Shown here piece after piece: positions 1 through 13,500 of a stretch of DNA of 64,000 nt; the stretch's first letter is position 1; each line of letters opens with the position of its first letter. The position numbers and the translations under genes were made by a program. This DNA comes from Gnetum montanum. Lineage: Eukaryota > Streptophyta > Gnetopsida > Gnetales > Gnetaceae. The stretch covers positions 554,009 to 618,008 of the forward strand of contig MNCI01033474.1 of NCBI GenBank assembly GCA_015680685.1, given 5' to 3'. The notes under the pieces are model-generated. The model worked only from the letters and a program-made list of their open reading frames with translations, ran no database searches and was not told the DNA's origin.

Positions 1-418
1 GGGGGGGGGGGGGGGGGGAGGTCTGTCCTGAGAGTAGGGAGGTGCGAGCTTTGCTGGTAACAGCGTCCCCAAGCGAAGGCTGTAGCGGTAGGGGCTGTGG
101 GGGGAGGGGGGGCAGCAGAAGTGCCCCCCCTGGGGGGCAGAAGACGATGGGCCAGGCGCCCCCCAGCCCCCCTCCACAAAGCCAGGATTAAACCCGAATG
201 CTGACTGCGTCGTTTGAGGAGAAGGACCTCCAGAAAAAAACGTGGGAGGTTAATCTGGAGGCCTAACTTCAGACACCGCATAAAGACAAAATGCAGTCCC
301 TGAAGTTTGGACGCATTGCCAGATTGGACGAAAAGACGGTCCACCAGATCAGCCGCCCGGGCCCAAAGACGGGGAGGGAGGATCTGGGAACCTGGCGGCT
401 CTGCGTTCGTGGTTCGTG
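1..418. other. Unassigned GC-rich block with a leading poly-G run
   Basis: The block opens with 18 consecutive G and is much richer in G and C than the rest of the window. It contains several further G or C homopolymers of 6 to 8 bases around 100-175. Recognisable Copia integrase coding stops abruptly at about 419. I see no gene here. It could be a different, GC-rich insertion or poor-quality sequence at a contig edge; the sequence alone does not decide. Confidence 0.4.
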
Positions 419-922
419 GATATTGGTTTGGAAGACATTTGAGATATGTTTGTGAAACTGTTTAACAATGGATTCAGTTTCTGATTTTTCTCTCATGAGA
501 TAAACCCAACACACCCTTGCATGATCATCAATAAACATGATAAACCATTTAGAGCCTGTGAGAGTGGATTGATGAGCGAGACCCCATATGTCACTGTGTA
601 TAAGATGAAATGGCTTTGACACTTGATATGTATGAGAAGGATACTTTTTTCTAGTTTGTTTTGCACCAATACAATGTTCACACTGGAAATCTGAAGGATT
701 TTTATTGATAAATAAAGTTGGATACACAGATTTGAGATAAACAAAACTAGGGTGACCAAGGTGTTTGTGCCAAAGCGTTATTTCTGAACTAGACGATGTT
801 GAAGGGGAGATGTTTTCATGAGATTGAATTTTTGAAGAAGAACCAGCACCATTGAGAATGTAGAGACCATGTTTTTCCTTAGCACTGCCAATCATCCTCC
901 CCGAAGATAGGTCCTGGAACAC
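419..922 (-). pseudogene. Ty1/Copia GAG-pre-integrase and integrase fragment
   Basis: The - strand frame starting at 922 encodes the zinc-binding GAG-pre-integrase segment (LWHKHLGH followed by CEHC about 30 residues on) and the start of the integrase core. The first two catalytic aspartates lie in HSDIWG and FIDDHAR. Homology stops after about 168 codons, near 419, just before the expected third catalytic segment; the frame then runs into unrelated GC-rich sequence. The reverse transcriptase, RNase H and second LTR are absent. This is the downstream half of the Copia remnant whose protease lies at 1085-1333 and whose LTR lies at 1384-1640. It cannot make a working polyprotein. Confidence 0.85.
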
Positions 923-1084
923 ACAGAGAAGGGAAAAATGTTACTGCACAATTTTGATCTTTTAACAATTTGCTGATAGAGAGGAGGTTATATTTTAACT
1001 CTGGAACATAGTAAACAGATCTTAAATTCATCCTAGAAATATCAATTTACTCACAACCTACTACTCTTGACATAGTACCATCAG

Positions 1085-1333
1085 CTACTTAATGTTGTCA
1101 TGACACTCCTTTAATTCCGAGAATAAACTCTTGTTTCCAGACATGTGATCTGAAGCACCTGTGTCAACAATCCACTTATTATTTACATGGCAATGTGTAA
1201 AACATGAAGTACTTAGATTACCTCTATGTGCAACTGAGTCTATGGGAGTCTTTGATGATGTGTCGGCCTCCTTTAGCAGGTTGGGATTGTTCAATACTGA
1301 AGCTATAGATAAACTTTGTTTATCCATCATCAA
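1085..1333 (-). pseudogene. Ty1/Copia aspartic protease fragment
   Basis: The - strand frame contains WIVDTGASDHM, the active-site signature of Copia-type retropepsins (catalytic D in DTG/S). The frame begins only about 40 bases after the primer-binding site at 1371-1383, so nearly all of gag, normally over 1 kb between these points, is missing. The frame closes at 1085, and about 160 bases of broken sequence separate it from the integrase part. Either gag was lost by internal deletion or the copy belongs to a gag-less derivative. Confidence 0.8.
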
Positions 1334-1370
1334 AGATTTGGAAGAAGCATTTTTTTTGGCTATTTAACTT

Positions 1371-1383
1371 GGCTCTGATACCA
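1371..1383 (-). other. Copia primer-binding site (initiator tRNA-Met)
   Basis: On the - strand this reads TGGTATCAGAGCC, the standard Copia primer-binding site complementary to the 3' end of initiator methionine tRNA. It lies directly next to the LTR end at 1384, so this is the 5' side of a - strand element. Confidence 0.85.
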
Positions 1384-1640
1384 TGAACAAAGAGATGAAA
1401 TGAAATAGTTCTCTTTATTGAAGTTTATAAAAGATTGCATACAAGGATTTATAGAACAGCCTTATTCTGTATTTCAGGAAACAAACTAAAAAAGAAAATC
1501 AATCTCCTAGAAGTCAGAAAAGATAAAAACGGAAGCTATAAATCAGGGAAAACAAACTCCACAAAAAAATTTAATTAATCCCACAAAATCAGGAATTTCT
1601 ACAGTCCACAAAATCAGGAATTTACTCACTCTTTCCAACA
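1384..1640 (-). repeat. Copia 5' LTR (257 bp)
   Basis: On the - strand the segment begins TGTTGGAAAG and ends TTGTTCA, giving TG...CA termini, and abuts a perfect tRNA-Met primer-binding site. A short duplicated motif (cacaaaatcaggaattt) occurs twice near 1580 and 1610. The second LTR is not in the window, so no target duplication can be tested. Confidence 0.7.
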
Positions 1641-3702
1641 GAAATGATAAGACTTGAGTCTTTCATTCTATAGGTCACAGATTTATTTGTTATCTACTAC
1701 ATTCAAATATACCAGAATTAGTCTATAGAAATGGCTGAGAATGAATACTGTCCACATGCATGTAATAAACATTTCAGTTTCAGTTTCATATAAAAAGGCA
1801 CTATGATGATGGTTGATTTGCTGTTCAGGAATACATTTCTAGTCAAATCTTCATAAGATTGACACTTTAAGAAATATTGTAGAAAATAGGATGACTTAAT
1901 TTTGCTTTATATCTTAACCCATTAGGATCACAAACTGTTCTTATCATAAGATTGACAGTCAGCTGAGCAGAAACCTCAAATTTCATTATAAATATGTTTT
2001 GTAGCATAATTGGTTAATTATTATTTTGTCAACTCAAAGTTAAGAGTTGGATCTACGATTGAGGCACCGGTTAAATTTAGTAGGCTGTGAAAACTGGGTT
2101 CAGAGTTGGTGGATCTTCTATTCAACACCTTGAATGTTTTAAAACCAGTTAAGCATAGCCAACTGGTAAGGTTTTTAATTTGTATCTTACAAGTCATAGC
2201 TTCAATTTTAGCAAATTATACTGAAGTACACTGGCACTGTGCAAAAAATAACTGAAACTGAACTGTCTAGTAAATCCCTACGGTCTTCTGGTCAACAAAA
2301 CATTTCAGTTTCAAATATGTTTCCACATAAACATAATATAGCATTTCAGTTTCAAATATGTTTGACTTGTTAGAAGAAGTATGCAGTGGAGAGATTCCAG
2401 GTTTTTTTTGCACAAAAGCTATGAACATGAAATTCATTTCATAACGATAAAATTCTTTTCTTTCAATATAAACAATAACCACTTGAAATAATAAATAAAA
2501 GAAAATAATATGAGAGATTTACTAACAGACTTTCATTCTGTCCAACAACTGTTAAGTTTCTATTTCTTATGCCTTTGAGTAAAAAGTTCACGTCTTAAGT
2601 GGAAATGAGTTATGATTCACAAGAAAAGTTCATGAAAAATTCTACAATTGAAGGAGAGAGAAAGAGAGATCTTTTCCAAAATCAAGTTACAAACCAGTTG
2701 TCAGCACTGTCGAATTTCTCTCTGTTTCAGACAAACTTGAAGCAAACTAAGATAAAATAATTTTTGTAAATTCTTTCTGAGCTTTTCTTGATCTGAATCT
2801 GTAGAAAATTCATAGATCTTTTTAGAAATGTTGGGACATCAGATCTTCATAATTTCAGAGAAATCACTAAATGAATTCAAATGTTTAGAACAAAATTTGG
2901 ATTTCAATAAACACTTTATATGAATGTTAAACTTCACCATTTTAAAAAAAATCTTCATGTATAAAGCTCAGAACAGAAGACATCAGAAAATAAAATTCGA
3001 AGGGATTTCAAGCATATAAGGCTTGAATCCAATGATTTCTACATGTATAATTCATAGATATTGAAGTCTTTCATGAACCTCATGCATACAACTCTAATTT
3101 CATTCAACAAAGATCATAGGCATGAAGAAACTGTCATCATACAATCATATTTGATATGAGAGATGTGGGGTACAAGATGAAAGACTAGATCTACTTTCAA
3201 GTGCCTATAACTAGTATAAAGTTCGTACAATGCATTTGGGTATGCCCCTGTATAACACGTTTGCATATAAACATATACTTGAAGCGTGAAATATACTTGA
3301 GATTCAAAGCATAAAAATGTAGCATTTATTTGATGCAGTCATACTCCCAACATTCTTGAGAAGGCTTGTGATCATATTATACGTTGAATTGTAAAATCAT
3401 TGTGTAAGGATTTGCAAGATTGTGATTCATGTTATGAGTTGGTTTGAGAAATTGGTTTTGTGATTGTTGGAATATCAATTCACTCATAAAAAAAATAGAG
3501 GATCATTCTGTTTGAATAACGGAAGGTTTAATAATCCGTTGAAGCAAAGTGGAATAAAAATTGTATTTCATGTGAATCATGGAATATTGTGAACTATCTG
3601 TGTGGAGAATGGATAAAGGTGTAAGGATCCAAGTGAAAGAGAAGTAATCGGTATGGAAGTAAATGAGAAAACACTAACACATGATTAGTTAAGATGACAA
3701 TA
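1641..3702. other. AT-rich sequence without recognisable gene
   Basis: No kinase N-lobe exon, RNA gene or transposon protein was recognised here. It may be the 5' part of an intron of the kinase gene. A small imperfect duplication of about 30 bases containing catttcagtttcaaatatg sits near 2299-2365. The rest is unstructured AT-rich DNA. Confidence 0.4.
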
Positions 3703-3850
3703 ATGATGTGTTAGCCTAATGGTAAGATTTGGTAGTAAAGTTATGGGTTCGATTCTAGTGAGTAATGCTGAGTTGTAAAGTTTTAATTTGACTATATGTC
3801 TTGGGAGTAAATATTGTTGGGGGGAAAAAATTTGGGTCCTAACACCCCTC
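3703..3850 (+). mobile_element. tRNA-derived SINE, copy S1, with target-site duplication
   Basis: The head carries an A-box-like stretch (TTAGCCTAATGGTAAG) and a clear B box (GGGTTCGATTCT), as in RNA polymerase III promoters of tRNA-derived SINEs. The body continues with TTTGACTATATGTCTTGGG and ends in CAACACCCCTC-like sequence, shared with three other copies in the window. AAGATGACAATA stands immediately before (3691-3702) and after (3851-3862), a 12-base perfect duplication expected of target-primed insertion. Confidence 0.8.
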
Positions 3851-4020
3851 AAGATGACAATAGTGCCCCCCCCAAGATGACAATAGTGCCCCCCCTAGAA
3901 GGGTCATTGTTTCCAGCCTGTGGGGGTTGCTGTTGCCCATCCCCCCTCCCCCGCTTGTTTTTCTTTGACCCCCACTCGTGCCCCCACAAATGCCCCCACA
4001 AAACCAAACCCCCCCACAAC
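3851..4020. repeat. C-rich block with a short tandem repeat
   Basis: Directly after SINE S1, a unit of about 22 bases (AAGATGACAATAGTGCCCCC) occurs twice, followed by C-rich sequence with runs of 5 to 8 C to about 4016. The first unit contains the SINE's 3' target duplication, so the tandem copy arose at or after the insertion. No coding function is supported. Confidence 0.55.
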
Positions 4021-4577
4021 CTTGAGAGACCTTGAGAGAGAAGACACTTTCATGATGCATTGGTTTAATGCTTAAAGTGGATTCCGAAATGGTAATTGGA
4101 TTATAGCCCACTCCTGTATCAGCCAATTAATCATGAAGAAATTCATTTTTAATTATGCTTGAACCTTATTGATCAATGAAACTGGATTAAGGAGGCATCT
4201 AAGTCACTTCCAGCCTCATAGGAATGTCCTCTACTATATGATTTAATCCTTGAAATTTTTCTGGAGGATGTTAACACAAAGTTCATGTTATATGTAAATG
4301 AGTTTGTTTGGTATTAGAAAACTATTGAGCTGCAAAATTATCTATAGATTTTAAATCATCATTTATTAGAAGCATTATTGATTTTGCAACGTGCTAAGGA
4401 TTTATTCTAATCGAAAAAAATGGTTTTTGAAAATTATATTAATGCGAGTAAATCAAATGTAAACTTATGCAGCTTATTTATTGAATTTTATAAGGTTGGT
4501 TTTCTTTAGTTATTCTTGCTAGAAACAAATGTGCATTATAATTGAATGGAATACTGTGAAATTATTCCATTTTGCAG

Positions 4578-7500
4578 AATACATGTCCGGAGGGAGCCTG
4601 TATGATTATTTGCACAGGCAGGAGAGTACCTTAAGGTTGCCAACACTTGTAAGATATGCAATTGATGTTTCCAAGGGGATGGAATACTTGCATGAAAATA
4701 ATATCATTCATAGAGATCTAAAAGCAGCCAATCTCCTTCTGGATAAGAGCTATGTATGTGTAATGTTTTTATTTGTGATAGGTTTGGTCATTTGTTACTG
4801 AATTGCCTGTCTCTGTGAACGTTATGCAATCAAACCTACCTTAGATATATTTTAAAATGCTACAATGTTTTGTTTGTTTTTTTGTTGGGGAGAACAAAGG
4901 AAGTCCCGTTTCTATAGTGGCCACGTTACAAAATCATTCCCTATCTGTTTTAAAACGAGGAAAACATCCCTCATTTGCATAATGGCTTCTAAAAAGCAAC
5001 AGAGAACATTTAGGTAATATCAACATTGTAACACCTATGAGAGCTCAGAAAGAACGTTGTTTTAATAATAATGCCTATATGCTAAGTCTCACTGTGTTCA
5101 TGATAGGTGAATTCTTAATGTTAAAATTTTCCATTTGTGTTTTAGATCAAAGACAATTTACTTGTCAATAAGTATGTTGAAGTTTGAGCTTCACTTGCAG
5201 CATATGCCAGATTTTGTATAAGTTCAACAACGAAGGAAATAAAACTGATCGTAATGGTTCGCTGAAGTTTGGGTGTCTTTGTGCTAGTGGTGAGACAAGG
5301 GCATTTGAATGTTAATAGTTATGTGATTTTAGCATGAGCCTGTCCTAATTGATAGTGGTCATATGGTTAGGAGTTTTGTCCCATGACAGAATTGTACGAA
5401 CTTCACATTAATGCTGTATAATGAGTGTTTGCAGAATGAGTTGACTGGCTGCTATACAGATAACATCAACGATCAGCTTTTTGTTTAGCTGATTACATAG
5501 TTGCGGCTACTTGATTGAATTAACGAATCTGAAGGATTCTTGTAACTTATTTTCAATTTGTTTTATCGTAAAAATAACCAGAAAAGTAACTGCGCCCTCA
5601 TGTGACTGAGATATAAAATGATCTTTATATATAAAGATGAAGCAGCGCTCTAATTAGCATTTTTTTGATCAGCTAATAGTTGGTTCAGTTCACTTCATGA
5701 CTTCATATATCTTGTACGTTCTCCAAATGCAATGTCAAGTGGTTGCCAAGTCCGAACATCTAATGATTCTTATTACAGAATAAAATCAACTCCTACAGAC
5801 TGATGTTTTCTCTTGATTTCAACAGTGTAACATTTATCTTGTTCTGTTAATTTTCATACACAAATATTTTTAATTCATCATGTTGGTTACGTTACTGTTT
5901 CTTTTATAAGGCTTTCTGCAGCAGTAAACATCTCTAGTATGCATGAGTTTCAAAGCAGTTGTGTTGCATTTGCATCACCAACTATTACATTTTGGTGATA
6001 ATAAATCTGTATGTGAAGGTTGTCAAGATTGCAGATTTTGGAGTTGCGCGTTTCTTGACGCAAAATGGGCTAATGACAGCAGAGACTGGAACATATAGAT
6101 GGATGGCGCCTGAGGTATTTTCGGGAAGGAATATTTTTAAATAATGGTTATTTATTTGCAGTAGTTTTGCTTTTCATGTTTGAATACACCAACTTAACCT
6201 TGTTTATCTTTTTGAATATTTGTTTTTCCCTTTTGATTTCTTAAATTAAACTATAAATTGCACACACTGCTGAAAATACTTTGTGCTCACTTTGTTCAAG
6301 AACTTCAACTCTTGAATGTTCAGCAAGGTTGTTGAGGACTTAACATGTTATCAACTCTCTCATTGCAGGGTGAACAATGGCCCAATAATCCAATTATGCA
6401 AGAAATCACCATGTAAGAATTAAGCAATTCTAGGTTAATATACACAATGCCAAGACCAAGATGTAACTAACAATTGACCCATCCATTCATATCAGCATCA
6501 TCATCTTAGCTTTGTTTCAACAAAATGGGTTCAACTGCATGCATTCATATAATTCCATTATTCAGCAACAATTAATAGGCTGCTATGGAAATTCAACACA
6601 AACCATTAATGCATAATTGACAATTACATTACCAGCATACAAGATTATCATTCACTATTGCAGTCTAGGGCACCAACAAGTTAGTATCCGTTAGTCATAA
6701 CGATTGATTATATTTATTAATCTACATGATTGTCAATTCACCAAATACCTCACCATTAGCCCCAGATTACGTTAACAATTTTTTTCCTATGATGGAAATG
6801 AGAAACCAACCCTTGAAACCATAAATAAACCAGTCAATTTGTGCATAGATCAGTGCCTAAATTTGTGTGAATGTGGTTTGCATTACATAGATTTGTGTGC
6901 AAATCGGAGCATACGTAGCCTGCATTCTGCAGATTTGTGTGAAAATTTGTGTACGTCACCTGCATTTCATAGATCTGTATACACGATGCTTATGTGCCTT
7001 TAAGCATTGCTGCATGTTTTGACACATTTGTTGTGTGTGTTTGCATGCTGCTTTGTGCCTTTTTGTGCTGCTATGCGCCCGTCTTCATGTGTTGTTGGGT
7101 GCCTTAATGCACTGTTGTGTTCTTGTCTTCATGTGTTTCTTTACCATGTGTCCTGATGCATTGCTGTGAGCTTGCCTTTCCATGCTGCTTTATGCCTGTC
7201 TTTGTGCATTGTTCTGTACCTTTGCAGACTACTGTGTGTCATCATGTGCTAATGTAGTGTAATTGTTAGTGTCATTTTTCACCTAGCAGTCCCTTGCTCA
7301 GTGGTGTAAATGAACAAAGACGTTCTCTTGCATATTTTGTCTATACGGATCTCTTTATGTGCTTCAACCTTTAGTTGTAGCTGATGCACTCTGATACCAT
7401 GCTAACTATTGATATACATATGCCTAAAGCTAACACAAGAGAGACGAGTAAAAAGTGTGTGTATAATGCAATAGAAACAACTCAAAAGAGATGAATTCAA

Positions 7501-10500
7501 CTGATTTGTCTAGTGCAACATGTAATGAGAGAGGAAACACTTTTTTATAGGTTGTTTTAGGTTTTGTATTTCTCTGTTTTAGGGCTAGGTTTATTTTGTT
7601 AATTGCAAAATGAGACCCATTCACTAAAAGTGTCAAACCTTGTGATGAACATTATATAAGTCAATAGCCAACCCAATGTAGTGAGTATAAGGCTAGGAGG
7701 ATGAATAATAATAGTAATAATTTTATTTTTTAAAATAGTTGATCAATTATCAGAAATTCAACTTGTACATAGACTATCATAGACAACTATCAATTAAAAT
7801 AAAGTATAACAAAGAAAATTATATGATGCAAAGAATGGCCCAAGGATCTAGTGGGAAGAGGATGCCAATATGACAATTGACATCCCTCAATACACTATTG
7901 ATCCAAGGTGTGGCACAAAAGTGAAAACATTGAAAACTTAAAATCATATTCACTGCCATCTAGCTTAGCAGGACACCAATTAATTCTATTGTTTGACTTA
8001 GCAGTCATAAAGAAGTCAAACTAAAGGGAAACATATTATTCATGTACCTGGAAAACCGCAAATCAAAATACAAAATAATACAGCAATCTCTACATTTATT
8101 CACAATATGATTGCCAATGATACAATATTTAGGGTTCAACAAGAAGTAAAATTGGAAACAATAATGGAGTAGCAAGCGGAAGAATCCTATAAAGCAGTGG
8201 TTCATAAATCAAATTATCGAAGCCCTTCACAAAAGAATCAAAAACAACTACAGCCAGCTTCAATCAACAAACCATAATTTATAATGTTAATAATTAATTC
8301 GATAGTCTTCCACTAATATTTAGTATATATATTATTTCATAAACTCTATTGACTAGTAAAGATGCAGTATGGGCTTTGTTGCTTTAGATTGCATATGATA
8401 AATAAATAAGTTCTAATTTCTGATGGACAACCACATCAGGTTTGAACAAAACTATAGAATAAGTTATAGTGCTCCTTAAGCATAACTTGTGATTCTCTAA
8501 TATTCCAATATCAATGAAAAATCATGTTTAATTAGCAGAAAACATTATAACTGTGATCAGATTTAAATTGAACTATTGTTGATAAAAGACACCCATGAAA
8601 AGCAAACAGTGACAACAAAAATCTATGCAAGATTCTTTTGATACAATGTACAGGTTTTCTTTTTATTTAGAGATCAGATTCTGATTTTTCTTAGACCATA
8701 ATAAAATATCAAATGCTTTTTATCAACTGACTTGTCTAATCCAACAATTGGCCACAAGAAATATATAAATTAATAATATCAAATCCATTCAATTGCCCAA
8801 TAATACTAGTTTATTTTCTTTCCATCATCTGATTTTAAGGTAACATGTTCTAATTTAAAGATTTTATCCAATTGGAACAGCCCTCACAATAAAAATCATT
8901 TGAATTTAACTTTTCTAACATGAAATCATATAATGCACATCATTAACATTTAATCAAACTATCAAGTTTACCAATAATAGAGAATACCTGTAAACACCTC
9001 CCCACCAACCCCTAGTTTGGGGCCCCCCCCCGGGGGGTGCCCGCCCCCCCCCCCCCCCCCCCGGTGGGGCCGCCGCTGGTGCCCCCGGTTGTAAACTTGT
9101 GTATCATCTTTTTTTTTTTGATTTCTCTTAATTGAATCCCGAATACTTTCTCAAAAAAAAATAAAAATAATAGAGAATAGAGAAATCACTTAGAATTAAT
9201 CATCATGATTTAACATCATTAACATCTAATAACTATAAATTAACATCCTAGATTGCCCCCGCATCATTGGGCTCATAGAAAGATAACAAAATCATTTGAG
9301 AAGGTATGCAAATAAGAATCAAAATTTAAATCCAAGGATTAAGCATTCAAAGGGGTCATCAAACCAATTTTCCACCCAAAAATTAAGAATTTAATAATTT
9401 TATAAATTTCAGAAAATCACAAAATAGACATGGGTCCAAGGATACTCTCACTTTTTGCTGGTGGTAGCAATCCTCCTCTCAGGCATCTTTGGCCCCTGTT
9501 GGTAAATTGTTATGCGAAAAATGCCCCACATTGTTATGTGTGTTTCTGAATCATTACAGAAACAACTCTTATCTAAGTCATTTAGGCCTGAGAGTGTAAA
9601 GGATAGGCGGAAACATCCAATAACAAAATTAAGGATTCAACAATCCAATATCTCAAGAACAAATCTTGTCGAAGTTGATTCAAACATAAAAAGATATTCA
9701 AGGTAAAGAAAGGAGAAGAGCTAAGATATTGAGATAATTAGCCTGCCCATCACAGATAGTATGAGAAGGATTCATCTTACTATCTTGCTCAGATTTCTTG
9801 CGTACCAAGAGTAATTAATTATAATAATGGATTGCTGCTCAGCTAAAATTTCCATTTTATTTGTTGTCTTCTGTAGCAGCCACAAGCTTCCCTTGTTGCT
9901 ATTCATTGTTTTTGGTTCAGCCATAACCTTTTCATGCTGATGTTCATTTGGTGTTTCAGCCACAATCTTCCTTTATTGTTTATGTTCTATTTCAGTCAGT
10001 CTTCTTTTTGTTGTTCCTTGATTGTTCCAGCCATACTCTCCTATTGTTGCTGTTCATTTCCAGTCACCTCCCTTGTGATTAACCTCTCCTTTTTAATATG
10101 CACACACACACTCGTCCTTTTCTTTATTTTTTTGTCTTTTCCTTTTCCCTCTCTCTTCTCTTTAGAATTACTAGTGGAATTCAAGAGATGATAGGTTGTT
10201 TTTTGGAATTGATTCTTTATTGGAAACTGTTCTCCTCCTCTCTCTGTTGTTTTAATAAATAAAACTTTTTCCACAGGACCTAGTCATGAGTTTAATTCTT
10301 TCCATGATCACTCTTAAAAATTAATAAAAATATATTCTAACAGGTTATAGGTTCAATTCCCTGATTTGGAACTTTCAATATTTTGAAATTTTTCAATATT
10401 TTGAAATTCTAAATTTGTTCCTTATTTCTTTAGCAACATGTCATTTCTAAACTTATCAGCAGTAAATATGTAGCTGTGCTTCTTTTTCAATAACCTTTTT

Positions 10501-13500
10501 TCTTAGAAATTAAGTCGTAAGGTGCAATGGAAGAGATTTCAAAAAGGGAATATGAAGAAGTGCATGTCCAAGACATAAAATCAAGTGAACTACCTTCTGT
10601 CTCAGGCCATTAGCAATGCAAGAGTTTTTATTTTATGTTCATAACTTATTATACAATGCCTTAAAAGATCATCACCTAACCTTTCTACAGCCATGAAGGG
10701 GGTTGTTATATTCTATTGACTGATGAAGCTCTAAAGAATAGTGCATCAACAACATGCACAACATTTTTCATATTCATTATTTAAAATAATACAACTATGA
10801 TATACATAATATTCTTGAAGGGGGTTGTTATATTCTATCGACTGATGAAACTCTAAAGAACAGTGCATCAACAACATGCACAACATTTTTCATATTCATT
10901 ATTTAAAATAATACAACTATGATATACATAATATTCTTGAATCATAGGTCCAGTTCCTTCCATTTGGTTTATTAGTTAAGTTCCTTAACAACATGTGCAT
11001 ATGTGTATATTTAAAAGAATCATTCATACTAAGCAAAACATACCTCTTTCAGCCCTTGAGGCATAACATAAAGAATCTTTGTTTCTTCTTTTTCTTTTTT
11101 ACATCTGATTGCTCAATAATTAGAATTCACATAGTAGCTCTTATAGATAAGATATCCGAAACTTATATATGAACACACACCTAAACAAGTACATGAGATA
11201 GCTATATATATATAGAGTTCACACTGAAACATTCTTATCAGTTTAAGAAATCATTTCAATGCACATAGGCCATTCAACAACTAAATAATCAAAGTATAAT
11301 AATAATCTCATAAATAATACAACATTTCAGCTTCATCTCTACTCAGCATTCCTTTTGTTCATTCCATTAATATATGCTAAATCAATGAGTAGTACATACT
11401 TAGTACTTTGCATCTAGTAACACACACAGCACACATTAACACAACTTAAACCAGTCACAGAGAAGAATAAATGGTCATTCAGCCAATCATCAATACAAGC
11501 ACATTAGCAACACTCTGAATTTATCACAGTCGTAAAACTATAGATAGTTCTACAAATTAACACTAACTACATACACCATCACGAAAAAGCAGACTCACAA
11601 GCATTGCTACAAACATCAAAATAAAATCCCATAAAATCTCAAGAAAGATGGGTCATTACAAGTTTTCTAACCTTTTCCAAAGCCTCCAATCCTGGGCTTA
11701 AAGAACCAATCTCTTAGGGTTGCTTCAAAAATAAAATGAAATAGAATTTAAATATTGTACCATGGATAGCTTGCATATTTTTTCCTTCCAAGATGTTTGG
11801 AATCATAGTAGATTCATGATCAATTGCGATTGATTTCTCAAGAATTGGAGAAAGAATAAATAGAGTTTAAACGATAACCAAGCTTAATAGGGTCTCTTAC
11901 CCATATGCCAACAAATTAAAATAAAATATGAAAACCAATAAAATTTCCAAGGACATGCACATATGCCCCTTCCATACCCTCTTTAAGATTTCTCCGCAAT
12001 AACAAAGGAAGGATTCTCCTGCAATACTAATTCCTACGTTATGCTATAGCCGCTTGCATGATGTAGCCATTATCAGAGCGCATGCACCCCATTTTGTTAT
12101 TGTCAAAGCATCAAACTCACTTTATACTCTTTCCCAAATGTCCTCGTGTTCAAAACCAGTTCCCAATGCAACACATGACCCTCTTCTAGGGTTCAGCAAC
12201 ATTCCAAAAGTCCAGGTAGTTGCACAAATTAGCCGCTGCTGTTATCCCCCAGAATGGACTGAACATGTGACCTTTGCCTAGAATTGATGTCCCTTTCAAC
12301 TGCATCAGTAGAGATGGAACCAAAACTTACCTCTCGTGGACAACGCTTTAGAACTTGAGATCATTGTTCTGTGTACCTTAACATATTCCTTGGGAGTTTC
12401 ATTTAGAGAAGAATAACGAGAATTGAAATACACGAATTTCCGTTCATTATTATAGGTATTCAAAGCATTAAAGTACCCTGAAATCAGTAAATTAGAGGTG
12501 TAAGCAAAAAGTATTATAATATGAAAGCAGATCAGGTTGTAAATAAGCTTAAAATAGTGCTGATTTTTACGCCAAATATTCCTGCCATTTTTTTAATTCA
12601 TTTTTTCAGTTGGCAAGTTTCTTGTGAGCTGGTATTGATCAAACACAGCGATTAATTAGATACTTATTAGTTGCCACTTAGGCAACTACTGGTTGGGTAG
12701 GATTCCTTCCTACTTCGAACTGGCGTACTTATTTTGGAAAATTAAGAAAATTAAAGAAAAGTGTTGGCAAAGTTTAAGATTTAAAAAAACAACTTTGCAA
12801 AAACTTTTAAAATATAGACTTCAAGACGTACTCTTGATAATAGTGTAGTTGAAGGCCAGGCATTTGTAATCTTTGAGATCCAGGTATTTAGTTCATGCCA
12901 AAAGTTGACTTCTATGCAGGTTATCAATCACCAACCATATGATCAGAAAGCTGATGTTTTCAGTTTTGCAATTGTTCTTTGGGAATTGTTAACAGCAAAG
13001 GTATAAAACCTGTTTATTATGTAAGTTGATGCAAAGTTGGAATTTTAAGATTCTTTGGTGTTGTATCTGATGTTTCATTTACACTTTTGCAGTTACCTTA
13101 TGAAACTATGACGCCGTTGCAAGCTGCCCTTGGTGTGAGACAGGTATGTCTGAAGACAGTAGATGCATGTATTTGCTAGATAAAATGTTTTAAGACTGGA
13201 AATTAAGAAATAAACTGGTTTTAGGAGACATCACAGCTCACAAGTTCATTAGAACTTTGGTTATTGAAAACAAGGTTATCTCTTGACAAATAGTCCAATA
13301 ATTTAAACACCTTATGTTTCAATAAGCCAGTTTGACGTAGCTGTTTTATTTTGAAGAAATAGCTAGTATCAAGATATGGTTTTTAAAGTCTAAGGTAATA
13401 AGCACGACACAACAATGGTGCATGTCCTAAGCTTTTCCAACTGAAAAAGCGAATGTGCAGATCTATATACACAAGTTTTTGAAGTACGAGAAGTCTTATT

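Larger units (their letters stand above)
6115..12919 (+). other. Kinase intron, 6.8 kb
   Basis: The intron begins GTATTT after APE and ends TGCAG before the VINHQPYDQ exon. It holds two blocks of degenerate tandem repeats (6841-7250), a Copia LTR with primer-binding site (7388-7651), a GC-homopolymer block (9001-9090) and a 122-base tandem duplication (10694-10937). The remaining AT-rich sequence shows no gene. Confidence 0.75.

Noticed and set aside
3814-4126. Overlapping proline-rich and glycine-rich frames on both strands
   Set aside because: They are by-products of the C-rich tandem block beside SINE S1.
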